Shown here piece by piece: positions 1 through 5,431 of a stretch of DNA of 7,133 bases. Origin of the DNA: Chloroflexota bacterium (lineage in GTDB: Bacteria > Chloroflexota > Anaerolineae > Anaerolineales > Villigracilaceae); contig JAPLGV010000089.1 in NCBI GenBank assembly GCA_026389975.1, positions 1 through 7,133 on the forward strand. The letters run 5' to 3'. The notes beneath the pieces were generated by a model. It had not been told where the DNA came from and ran no database searches. It saw only the letters and a list, made by a program, of their open reading frames with translations. The first letter of the stretch is position 1. The number at the start of each line of letters is the position of its first letter. Both the position numbers and the translations under genes were made by a program.

Positions 1-1
1 G

Positions 2-22
2 CACCTGCGTCCGGGGCAGGTG
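2..22. other. Hairpin beyond the desulfurase 3' end
   Basis: A 7-bp perfect inverted repeat (CACCTGC at 2-8, GCAGGTG at 16-22) with a 7-nt loop lies about 80 bases past the stop of the minus-strand cysteine desulfurase. A smaller stem (CTTGC 25-29, GCAAG 34-38) follows. On the minus strand the T-run that would mark an intrinsic terminator, if present, would fall outside the window. I found no convincing gene in 1-104. A short minus-strand frame whose ATG overlaps the desulfurase stop ends after 19 codons, and another minus frame is open to the edge without a recognisable product. Confidence 0.3.
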
Positions 23-104
23 TGCTTGCTGGTGCAAGTATCTCCGGTTCAACGCTCTTGCCTCTCGAATACCTCGTTCATCAAACCCAAAACGTTTATC
101 CCGT

Positions 105-1268
105 TCATCCCCGGTTTAAAGCTCTCGCCTGCTGAACGATTCCGGGCAATGCTTTCAGAAATGCGTCAACCTGGGAAGGTTTCGTCCCCGCACCCAGCGT
201 GACCCGCAGCGACCCCAGCCCCCATTCACGCGATAACCCGATTGCAGTCATCACCTCGCTTGGTTCGGGATTGCCCGTTTTGCAGGCAGACCCGGAGGAG
301 CAGGCAAAGCCGGCCGTGTCGAGCAGTGTCAGGAGCAGGTTTCCATCCATACCTTTGAAGGTAAAGGAACTGTGATTAGGTAACCGGGTAATCGGGTGAC
401 CTGTCAAGCGAGAATCGGGTATTTCCTCCAGGACAGTCCCAATGATACGATCGCGCAACGGGCGAACGTGGGCAATACGTTGTTGGCGTTCCTCAGCCGT
501 CAACCGGAGCGCTTCAGCAAAACCGACGATATACGGAACATTTTGCGTCCCAGCCCGCCGACCGGACTCCTGCCCGCCGCCGGTCTGGAGCGGGAAAATC
601 GGCGTGCCTTGGCGGACATACAGCATCCCAATGCCCTTCGGCCCGTAAAACTTGTGCGCACCGAGTGAAATCAAGTCCACGCCCAGAGACCGGGCATCCA
701 CCGGCAGATAAGCCGCGGCCTGGACCGCGTCCGTGTGAAAAGGGACGTGGTGAGTGCGGCAAATGGCCGCAATTTCGGCAACCGGATTGACTGTGCCGAT
801 TTCATTATTGGCATACATAACCGAGACGATGGCAGTATCCTTGCGAAACACCCTTTCAACCGTTTCCGGGGAAACCATGCCGGTTTCGTCGGTCTCCAGC
901 CATTCGACCTGGAAGCCGTAATGTTTTTTCAATTGTTCCGCAGTCTTGCTGACGGCATGGTGCTCGGCCCGGCTGGTAAGAATCCAGTTCGCGCCGGTTT
1001 TTTCGCGCATCGCCAGAGCCGTCCCACGGATGGCGAGATTATCAGACTCAGAGCCACAGGAGGTAAAAACGATCTCATCGGGACGACAATTGAGAGCAGT
1101 CGCGACGGTCTCGCGCGCCGATTCGACGGCGGCCTCGGCCTGCTGCCCATAACGGTGTACAGAGGACGGGTTGCCGAACGTTTCGTTGAAATACGGCAAC
1201 ATGGCGTTCAGCACGCGCGGGTCAACGGGTGTGGTGGCGGCATAGTCCAGATAAATGTGGTCAACCAT
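105..1268 (-). CDS. Cysteine desulfurase (IscS/NifS family)
   Basis: This is a PLP-dependent class V aminotransferase-fold enzyme of 387 aa, the usual length for the family. It converts L-cysteine to alanine and leaves a persulfide sulfur for Fe-S clusters or tRNA thiolation in the cytoplasm. The N-terminus carries the family signature LDYAATTPVDP, and GNPSSVH follows at 32-38. His103/His104 (AEHHAV) match the PLP-stacking His. NNEIG lies at 154-158 and Asp180 in HTDAVQ. Lys206 in SLGAHKFYGPKG is the Schiff-base Lys. The active-site loop SSGSACKTG puts the catalytic Cys at 329, with an extra Cys at 323. The SSGSAC loop suits group I (IscS/NifS) rather than SufS. The ATG at 1268 has no ribosome binding site, but a TATAAT box sits 8 nt upstream, so a leaderless mRNA is likely. 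No iscU, iscR or mnmA partner is visible, so I cannot choose between IscS and NifS roles. Confidence 0.95.
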   Translation of the reverse strand: MVDHIYLDYAATTPVDPRVLNAMLPYFNETFGNPSSVHRYGQQAEAAVESARETVATALNCRPDEIVFTSCGSESDNLAIRGTALAMREKTGANWILTSRAEHHAVSKTAEQLKKHYGFQVEWLETDETGMVSPETVERVFRKDTAIVSVMYANNEIGTVNPVAEIAAICRTHHVPFHTDAVQAAAYLPVDARSLGVDLISLGAHKFYGPKGIGMLYVRQGTPIFPLQTGGGQESGRRAGTQNVPYIVGFAEALRLTAEERQQRIAHVRPLRDRIIGTVLEEIPDSRLTGHPITRLPNHSSFTFKGMDGNLLLTLLDTAGFACSSGSACKTGNPEPSEVMTAIGLSREWGLGSLRVTLGAGTKPSQVDAFLKALPGIVQQARALNRG

Positions 1269-1328
1269 AGAAAGCGATTATACCGCTACGCGGCACGATG
1301 TACCTCTGCGCGGCAGGGTGTACCGCTT
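1269..1328. repeat. Three tandem 20-bp units upstream of the desulfurase
   Basis: Units are 1269-1288, 1289-1308 and 1309-1328. The last two agree at 16 of 20 positions (CGCGGCA..G.TGTACC.CT.). The first, next to the gene, keeps only the core TNTACCNCT and contains the -10 box. A 20-bp period places the cores on nearly the same face of the helix, as expected for adjacent binding sites of one regulator. It could also be a simple slippage-born repeat. Confidence 0.6.
1277..1282 (-). promoter_or_regulatory. -10 box of the cysteine desulfurase
   Basis: On the minus strand this reads TATAAT, a perfect sigma-70 type -10 hexamer, 8 nt before the ATG at 1268. Transcription would begin at or within a few bases of the start codon. 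The leader has no Shine-Dalgarno, which agrees with leaderless translation. No good -35 hexamer is seen 16-18 bp upstream. The box falls inside the degenerate third copy of the 20-bp repeat. Confidence 0.65.
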
Positions 1329-1334
1329 GGCGAG

Positions 1335-1388
1335 ATGAAATCCCCACAGGGAATGTTATCCCCACGGGGGATGATATCATCCCGCCTG
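1335..1388 (+). repeat. Three tandem 18-bp units just before scpA
   Basis: Units begin at 1335, 1353 and 1371, each with ATG. The first two match at 14 of 18 positions (shared ATG..ATCCCCAC.GGG.); the third is degenerate (about 10 of 18 against the second). The units lie in frame with scpA, so each ATG could be an alternative start adding six residues per copy (MKSPQG, MLSPRG, MISSRL, then PMEP). The second unit can also fold as ATCCCC-ACG-GGGGAT. Confidence 0.6.
1368..1383. promoter_or_regulatory. 16-bp perfect palindrome with -10-like boxes
   Basis: GGGATGATATCATCCC is identical to its reverse complement and ends 8 bases before the scpA ATG at 1392. Its centre holds TATCAT on both strands (1375-1380 on +, 1371-1376 on -), five of six matches to the -10 consensus. 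On the plus strand this box lies 11 nt from the scpA ATG, so it may be the scpA promoter, a dimeric repressor's operator, or both. No convincing -35 is visible. Confidence 0.4.
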
Positions 1389-1391
1389 CCT

Positions 1392-2177
1392 ATGGAACCG
1401 AACCTGCGACAGGCCCAACTCAGCCACCAGACCGGCGGCTACACCGTCACGATCCCTGTTTACGAGGGACCGCTCGACCTGCTCCTGCAGCTCATCGAGC
1501 GCGCCGAACTGGACATCACCAGCGTGTCGTTGGCCCTGGTCACCGACCAGTACCTGGCCTACATCCACCAGATGCAAGTCCCGGCAGACGAGATTTCTGC
1601 TTTCCTGGTGGTGGCAGCCAAATTATTACAGATCAAGTCCGAGGCTTTGCTGCCCAGGCCCCCGGTTCGGGAAGCGGGCGAGAAGGACCTGGGCGAGGGG
1701 CTGGCCCGCCAACTGCGAATTTACAAGCGCTTCAAGGAACTGTCCAACTGGCTGGATGACCGCGAGACGCGTCATCTGCGGACCTATTTGCGGGTCGCAC
1801 CGCCTCCGAAAGTCGAAGGCCGCCTCGACCTCTCCGACATCACCCTGGCTGACCTGATGGCTGCTGCCGAAGACATATTCGCCGAGGAAGCGGATAAACA
1901 GGCGCTGGGGACGATTATCTCAGCGCCGCGTATCACCATCCGCGAGAAAATCGCCCTGATCGCCGAGCGTCTGGGAAAGAACCGCAACGCCAATTTCAGC
2001 GGACTGCTGGGACAGAAGCCGACCCGCCTGGAAGTGGTGGTCACCTTCCTGGCACTCCTGGAGCTGGTCAAGCGCTTCCACGTTTCCGCCCAGCAGGAAA
2101 GGTTGTTCAGCGACATTCAAATTGAGAAACTGGAAGAGTGGGGGATCGACGAAGAACTGGAAATTGAATTTGAATAA
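1392..2177 (+). CDS. scpA: Segregation and condensation protein A
   Basis: ScpA is the kleisin subunit that bridges the SMC dimer in the bacterial condensin and is needed for chromosome compaction and segregation. The predicted protein is 261 aa, normal for ScpA. The N-terminal SMC-binding region begins around residue 17 with the hallmark VYEGPLDLLLQLIERAELDI, followed by FLVVAAKLLQIKSEALLP. A charged linker spans roughly 90-190. The C-terminal winged helix contains RLEVVVTFLALLELVK and FSDIQIE. The ATG at 1392 leaves a normal-length N-terminus. In-frame ATGs at 1335, 1353 and 1371 would add repeat-encoded residues that I doubt are part of the protein. No Shine-Dalgarno precedes any of them. 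The partner gene scpB, often adjacent, is not in the window. A hairpin overlaps the stop codon. Confidence 0.93.
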   Translation: MEPNLRQAQLSHQTGGYTVTIPVYEGPLDLLLQLIERAELDITSVSLALVTDQYLAYIHQMQVPADEISAFLVVAAKLLQIKSEALLPRPPVREAGEKDLGEGLARQLRIYKRFKELSNWLDDRETRHLRTYLRVAPPPKVEGRLDLSDITLADLMAAAEDIFAEEADKQALGTIISAPRITIREKIALIAERLGKNRNANFSGLLGQKPTRLEVVVTFLALLELVKRFHVSAQQERLFSDIQIEKLEEWGIDEELEIEFE

Positions 2178-2201
2178 TAGCCTGAAGAATAGGCCATTAT
2201 T
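2173..2201 (+). terminator. Probable terminator overlapping the scpA stop
   Basis: AATAATAGCCT (2173-2183) pairs with AGGCCATTATT (2191-2201) across a 7-nt loop, with one A-C mismatch. The scpA TAA lies in the left arm. The GC core is only four pairs and the right arm continues as T-rich sequence, so it would be a weak intrinsic terminator. It separates scpA from the small unit that follows. Confidence 0.45.
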
Positions 2202-2228
2202 CTTATACTCGTCCGGCTGGTTTCGTTG

Positions 2229-2234
2229 TATACT
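2229..2234 (+). promoter_or_regulatory. Possible -10 box of a short transcription unit
   Basis: TATACT lies 28 nt before the ATG at 2263, giving a predicted RNA start near 2241 and an RNA of about 70 nt ending at the terminator at 2311. A second TATACT occurs at 2204-2209. Neither has a good -35 match, so the call rests on the -10 and on the ribosome binding site and terminator downstream. Confidence 0.35.
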
Positions 2235-2262
2235 GGTTTTATCAAATTACAAGGAGAATGCG

Positions 2263-2322
2263 ATGAATAATAGTGAAAACAAACGGATGCGCCTTCTAGC
2301 GCATCCTTTTTCGCACCCCTGA
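2263..2322 (+). CDS. Possible 19-codon mini-ORF or gene remnant
   Basis: An AAGGAG ribosome binding site (2251-2256) sits 6 nt before an ATG, ideal spacing and one of the few clear ribosome binding sites in this window. The frame reads MNNSENKRMRLLAHPFSHP and stops at 2320-2322. From residue 8 onward it is encoded by the terminator hairpin, and the stop lies beyond the U-run, so an RNA ending at the terminator would have no in-frame stop. The first seven codons look like a true gene start. It may be a remnant left when the body of a small gene was deleted, or the region may act as a small RNA or leader. I recognise no family. Confidence 0.3.
   Translation: MNNSENKRMRLLAHPFSHP
2285..2311 (+). 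terminator. Rho-independent terminator, probably bidirectional
   Basis: GGATGCGC (2285-2292) and GCGCATCC (2299-2306) form a perfect 8-bp GC-rich stem with a 6-nt loop, followed by TTTTT at 2307-2311. Read on the minus strand the same stem is followed by GTTTGTTTT, so it can also end the convergent vanZ-like transcript. The stop codon of that gene (2296-2298) lies within the loop. Confidence 0.88.
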
Positions 2323-2664
2323 GACCGTAAACAACATCAGCGCCGCCCCGCTGCCGTCAAAGACCAGCGCGTCCACCCAACTGGGGTGCCGGCCCGGCAC
2401 AAAGGATTGATGGAACTCATCCGTGATGGCATAGAGCACGGTGAGGAGAAGCACCAGCCACCAGCGGCGTTTGGTGAAGTGCAAGCCGTACCAATTCGCC
2501 AGTGCCAACAGGCCATAGCCAAGCATGTGTGCGCCCTTTTTGACAACCGAGTCCCACAGGCCAAAATTGGGCATTTCCTGGGACGGGATGGACGAAAAAC
2601 CAAAGATGACGGCCATCACAGCAATGGCAGGGAGCCAGCGGAGAATACTTTTATTAATTTTCAT
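2296..2664 (-). CDS. VanZ-like membrane protein
   Basis: This is a small integral membrane protein of 122 aa in the VanZ family. The namesake confers low-level teicoplanin resistance, but most members, like this one, have no established function. About four membrane segments are visible, near residues 8-24, 45-61, 66-82 and 100-116. Family motifs are KKGAHMLGYGLLA (42-54), with the conserved His45, and DEFHQSFVPGRHPSWVDAL (82-100), with the conserved acidic and His residues. A TTG nine codons upstream is in frame, but the ATG at 2664 is better placed, 7 nt from a TATACT box, again implying a leaderless mRNA. It shares a control region with the divergent NAD operon. No van cluster is present, so a resistance role should not be assumed. 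Confidence 0.85.
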   Translation of the reverse strand: MKINKSILRWLPAIAVMAVIFGFSSIPSQEMPNFGLWDSVVKKGAHMLGYGLLALANWYGLHFTKRRWWLVLLLTVLYAITDEFHQSFVPGRHPSWVDALVFDGSGAALMLFTVSGVRKRMR

Positions 2665-2671
2665 AGTGTCA

Positions 2672-2679
2672 AGTATAAT
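2672..2679. promoter_or_regulatory. Overlapping divergent -10 elements
   Basis: The octamer AGTATAAT holds TATAAT on the plus strand (2674-2679) and TATACT on the minus strand (2672-2677). The plus box lies 28 nt before the ATG of the glutaminase-like gene, the minus box 7 nt before the VanZ-like ATG. RNA polymerase could bind only one way at a time, coupling the two genes by competition. -35 matches are poor on both sides. Confidence 0.55.
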
Positions 2680-2707
2680 CAAGTTTGTCAATTCCTTTCA
2701 TCTATCT

Positions 2708-3136
2708 ATGAAACTCAACCTCGCTCTCGCCCAAATCAACACCGAACCTGGAAACATCCAGGCCAACTTGGAAAATCACCTGACCCTGGCCAAACAGGCC
2801 TGTCAGGACGGCATGGATTTAGTGGTCTTCCCGGAACTCTCGCTCACCGGCTACGTGCTCGAAGACCTCGTGCCAGCCGTCTCCTGCCGGCCCGAGTCCG
2901 ACGATCCGTTTTTTCAGCAGCTCCTCGACGCCAGTTGTAACATTGACTTGGTGGTCGGCTTTGTGGACCCGAACGGGAAGCTGGTCGCCCAGGCTCCTTA
3001 TTTCGAGGAAGCCCTGACCAAAACCGAAATTGACCTGAACCAGTTATACCGTATACGCGCCCGCCTGCCTTTGCTAGGAGACGAGCGCCCCGAATTGGTG
3101 CAGCGTGAACTGGAAAGGATCCTGCATGGAAATTAA
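2708..3136 (+). pseudogene. Internally deleted glutaminase (nitrilase-fold) partner of NAD synthetase
   Basis: Intact relatives of the carbon-nitrogen hydrolase superfamily hydrolyse glutamine and pass ammonia to NAD synthetase. This frame is only 142 aa, against roughly 280-300 for the family. Residues 1-85 match the N-terminal part: LALAQINTEPGNI, and FPELSLTGY with catalytic Glu43. The sequence then jumps at VVGFVD/PNGKLVAQAPYFEEA (about 85-90) to what is normally the C-terminal end, including EIDLNQL and RARLPLLGDERPELV. The roughly 150 residues between, which carry the catalytic Lys and the Cys of the ICED-type motif, are missing, but the frame is kept. It cannot be an active glutaminase as it stands. 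The gene overlaps nadE by 11 nt, so it may persist for translational coupling, or the gap may be an assembly error. The ATG at 2708 lacks a Shine-Dalgarno. The family call is firm; pseudogene status is inferred. Confidence 0.75.
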
Positions 3137-3950
3137 CCTTTCCATTGACCCTGAACTTGTCCGTAAAATCCTGACGGAATTCATCCGTTCAGAAATTACC
3201 CGCGTCGGCTTTTCGCGTGCGGTAGTCAACCTATCCGGCGGGATTGACTCGGCTGTTTCCTTTGTGCTGGCAGCGGAAGCACTTGGGCCGCAGAACGTGC
3301 TGGCGATCCGTTTGCCTTACAAAACTTCGTTAGCTGACTCGCTTGACCATGCCCAGATGCTGATTGACCAATTCGGCTGTCCCTCAGTAACCATTCCAAT
3401 CACCGAAATGGCGGACCCGCTCATCGCCCGCGAGCCGGGGATGTCCGAGATACGCAAGGGGAACATCATGGCGCGTGCCCGCATGATCGTCGCCTACGAC
3501 CAGTCGGAAGCGTTCAAGGGACTCGTCGTCGGCACGGGCAACAAGACCGAAATCCTGCTCGGCTATACCACGCTGTACGGCGATTCGGCCTGCGCTCTTA
3601 ATCCCATCGGCGACCTCTACAAGACCCAGGTGCGGCAACTGGCGCGGGCGCTGGGAATCCCGGGGCCAATCATCGCCAAACCTCCGTCCGCGGACCTGTG
3701 GGCCGGTCAGACCGACGAGGGCGAACTCGGATTCACCTACGCGGAAGTGGACAAACTGCTCTATCTGCTCGTTGACCAGCGCTACCGCCCTGAGGAGTGT
3801 GTCGAAGCAGGGTTTGACGAGAAATTCGTACGTCAGGTTTTCGAACGCGTCCGCAAGAACCAGTTCAAGCGCGTCCTGCCACCAATCGCCAAACTCAGCA
3901 GCCGCACGGTCGGGTACGATTTCCTGTACCTGCGCGACTGGGGAACGTAA
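3126..3950 (+). CDS. nadE: NAD+ synthetase
   Basis: NadE adenylates nicotinic acid adenine dinucleotide with ATP and amidates it with ammonia, the last step of NAD+ synthesis, in the cytoplasm. The protein is 274 aa, typical of the ammonia-dependent stand-alone form. Visible motifs are the pyrophosphatase P-loop NLSGGIDSAVSF near 43-54; GTGNKTEILLGYTTLYGDSA, the ATP/NaAD site; and KPPSADLWAGQTDEGELGFTYAEVD, the flexible loop with its conserved Ser-Ala-Asp and Asp-Glu. All key residues appear intact. The ATG at 3126 was chosen because GAAAGG (3113-3118) sits 7 nt upstream; an earlier in-frame ATG at 3105 would add seven unlikely residues. It overlaps the shortened glutaminase frame by 11 nt, indicating coupling. 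With that partner crippled, NadE would have to use free ammonia or another glutaminase. Confidence 0.95.
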   Translation: MEINLSIDPELVRKILTEFIRSEITRVGFSRAVVNLSGGIDSAVSFVLAAEALGPQNVLAIRLPYKTSLADSLDHAQMLIDQFGCPSVTIPITEMADPLIAREPGMSEIRKGNIMARARMIVAYDQSEAFKGLVVGTGNKTEILLGYTTLYGDSACALNPIGDLYKTQVRQLARALGIPGPIIAKPPSADLWAGQTDEGELGFTYAEVDKLLYLLVDQRYRPEECVEAGFDEKFVRQVFERVRKNQFKRVLPPIAKLSSRTVGYDFLYLRDWGT

Positions 3951-3977
3951 CTCCATATCCAAATCCACCTGACGTAA

Positions 3978-5228
3978 ATGAAACTTCGAATTCCACCGGC
4001 TCTCCATCACCGCCGCTACTTTTACATCTGGCTGGGTCTGCTCATTTCCATTGCCGGGTCACAGATGCAGGTGGCCGCGCTGCACTGGCACATCCGTACG
4101 CTGACCAGCGAACCGAACCCGCTCGCCCTGGGCGGGATTGGGCTGGCGCGCATCCTGCCCATCGTCCTGTTCTCGTTCATCGGCGGACCGGTGGCCGATA
4201 CGTTCAACCGACGCGGGATCCTTTTTATCACCCAATCGGTCATGGCGCTCACCGCGCTGGGACTGGCGCTTCTTTCTTTCAGCGGGCATATCACCCTGTG
4301 GCTAATTTATCTTCTGACAGCCGTCCAGGCAACTGCTCAGGCTTTTGACTCGCCCGCCCGCCAGGCAATGATTCCGAACCTGGTCCCGGCTGAGGATTTG
4401 CCAAATGCATTCAGCATGTCCTCGATTGCCATGAATGCCGGTTCCATTGTCGGACCGGCGTTGAGCGGTATCGTCATCGCCACACTGGGGCTGGGTTACA
4501 CATATCTTTTCAATGCGATTTCGTTCCTGGCCGTCATCCTCGCCCTGGCCTTGATTGGGCCGGTATTCCAGGATACCCGCAAAGCGCCGGGCATCAACCT
4601 GGCCGCCATGGATGACGGCATCCGCTTCATCGTCAGGAAACCCATCATTCTCTCCACCATGCTGATGGACTTCGTCGCCACGTTCTTCGCCTCGGCCAAT
4701 ACCATGATGCCCATCGTTGCCAAAGATATCCTGAAAGTCAGTGAAATCGGTTATGGCTGGCTATCTTCGGCGCAGGCGATTGGGTCGGTAGCGGCGGGGG
4801 TTGTGGTATCGCAGGTTCAAAAACTTCGCAAACAGGGACCAATCTTTCTCATCGCGGTGGTTATTTTCGGGTCAGCCACGGTGCTGTTCGGCGCTACCAG
4901 TGCCTTCGCCATCGCCATGCTTGCCCTGATCCTGATGGGCGCCGCAGACGCGGTCAGCACCATCATCCGCAATACCATTCGTCAGTTGAACACTCCCGAC
5001 CACATCCGCGGGCGCATGACTGCCGTCAACCAGATTTTCTTCCAGGGCGGACCCCAGTTAGGAGAAGTGGAATCCGGGATCGTCGCCAGCCTGTTCGGGG
5101 TCCCGGCCGCCATTATTTCAGGACGCATCGGCTGCATCGTTGGTACGGCGCTCATTGTCCTGAAATGGCCGCAACTGCGCATCTATAACGGCGACGAACA
5201 TCTGCAAGCCAAGGCCCCGGCAGATTGA
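3978..5228 (+). CDS. MFS transporter, EntS-like (MFS_3) exporter
   Basis: This 416-aa protein belongs to the major facilitator superfamily, with a 10-12 helix hydrophobic pattern. After a basic start (HHRRYFYIW) helices follow from about residue 15. The loop 2-3 motif GGPVADTFNRRGIL (69-82) corresponds to MFS motif A. The stretch DSPARQAMIPNLVPAEDL (124-141), followed by NAGSIVGPALSG (153-164), is characteristic of the MFS_3 group that includes the enterobactin exporter EntS. The second half carries NTIRQLNTPDHIRGRMTAV (332-350), also typical. It is presumably a proton-driven exporter of small molecules or drugs; the substrate cannot be read from sequence. It starts 27 nt after nadE on the same strand with no terminator between, so co-transcription is likely, though no link to NAD metabolism is implied. 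No Shine-Dalgarno is evident. Confidence 0.9.
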   Translation: MKLRIPPALHHRRYFYIWLGLLISIAGSQMQVAALHWHIRTLTSEPNPLALGGIGLARILPIVLFSFIGGPVADTFNRRGILFITQSVMALTALGLALLSFSGHITLWLIYLLTAVQATAQAFDSPARQAMIPNLVPAEDLPNAFSMSSIAMNAGSIVGPALSGIVIATLGLGYTYLFNAISFLAVILALALIGPVFQDTRKAPGINLAAMDDGIRFIVRKPIILSTMLMDFVATFFASANTMMPIVAKDILKVSEIGYGWLSSAQAIGSVAAGVVVSQVQKLRKQGPIFLIAVVIFGSATVLFGATSAFAIAMLALILMGAADAVSTIIRNTIRQLNTPDHIRGRMTAVNQIFFQGGPQLGEVESGIVASLFGVPAAIISGRIGCIVGTALIVLKWPQLRIYNGDEHLQAKAPAD

Positions 5229-5254
5229 CGTTTTCCCTACGCTTGCTAAACGTC
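5227..5254. other. Inverted repeat at the end of the MFS gene
   Basis: GACGTTT (5227-5233) and AAACGTC (5248-5254) form a 7-bp stem with a 14-nt loop, starting within the MFS stop codon. No T-run follows, so it is at best a poor intrinsic terminator; it could protect the mRNA end or be chance. No better terminator was seen between the MFS gene and the next promoter. Confidence 0.3.
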
Positions 5255-5288
5255 TGCTATACAATTTTGAAAAAAGGCCGAACGCCGG

Positions 5289-5317
5289 TTGACTTTATAA
5301 AGAATTCGCACTATACT
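5289..5317 (+). promoter_or_regulatory. Sigma-70 type promoter of the SWIM gene
   Basis: TTGACT (5289-5294) and TATACT (5312-5317) are separated by 17 bp, each one mismatch from consensus. It is the only promoter in the window with both hexamers well matched at ideal spacing. Transcription should begin near 5324, giving a leader of about 108 nt before the SWIM start codon. Confidence 0.85.
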
Positions 5318-5336
5318 GATTAAAGAGTAACCGCCT

Positions 5337-5375
5337 ATGCGAGTGTTTTCTTTAACTTCCCGGTTGTTTTCTTGA
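5337..5375 (+). CDS. Possible 12-aa leader peptide upstream of the SWIM gene
   Basis: A short frame (MRVFSLTSRLFS) begins about 13 nt into the predicted mRNA and ends with TGA at 5373-5375, whose last two bases are the first bases of the hairpin at 5374-5404. This arrangement would let a ribosome stopped at the end of the leader melt or block the hairpin. A weak purine-rich AAAGAG lies about 10 nt upstream. The peptide has no run of a single amino acid of the kind seen in classical amino-acid attenuators. It could also be a chance frame. Confidence 0.3.
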   Translation: MRVFSLTSRLFS

Positions 5376-5404
5376 AAGGCACGCTGCTGTTTCGCGTGCC
5401 TTTC
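5374..5404 (+). promoter_or_regulatory. Perfect 11-bp hairpin in the SWIM mRNA leader
   Basis: GAAAGGCACGC (5374-5384) pairs fully with GCGTGCCTTTC (5394-5404) over a 9-nt loop. It is followed by ACTATCTTC, not a T-run, so termination would rely on the TTTC of the right arm. It lies 14 nt before the AAGGAG ribosome binding site (5419-5424). It may be an attenuator, an RNA-stability element or a protein-binding site. Confidence 0.55.
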
Positions 5405-5431
5405 ACTATCTTCTAGATAAGGAGATTGAAT

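Noticed and set aside
396..668. Plus-strand ORF opposite the desulfurase
   Set aside because: It is a shadow of a clear coding region on the other strand, with no recognisable motif.
1269..1388. CRISPR array
   Set aside because: The units are directly adjacent, 18-20 bp and diverged, with no spacers and no cas genes nearby.
735..1391. Plus-strand frame running into scpA and extending it by over 200 residues
   Set aside because: It lies opposite the well-supported cysteine desulfurase and shows no domain there; ScpA homology starts only near 1440.
2296..2664. Glycopeptide resistance determinant
   Set aside because: VanZ-like proteins are widespread without van operons, and no vanA, vanH, vanX or vanRS gene is present.
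2386..2940. 184-codon plus-strand ORF over the vanZ-like gene and glutaminase start
   Set aside because: It is antisense to VanZ motifs and out of frame with the glutaminase, with a low-complexity basic C-terminus and no family signal.
3384..4010. 208-codon minus-strand ORF across nadE
   Set aside because: It is antisense to a conserved gene with intact motifs; its length is explained by GC-rich codon structure on the coding strand.
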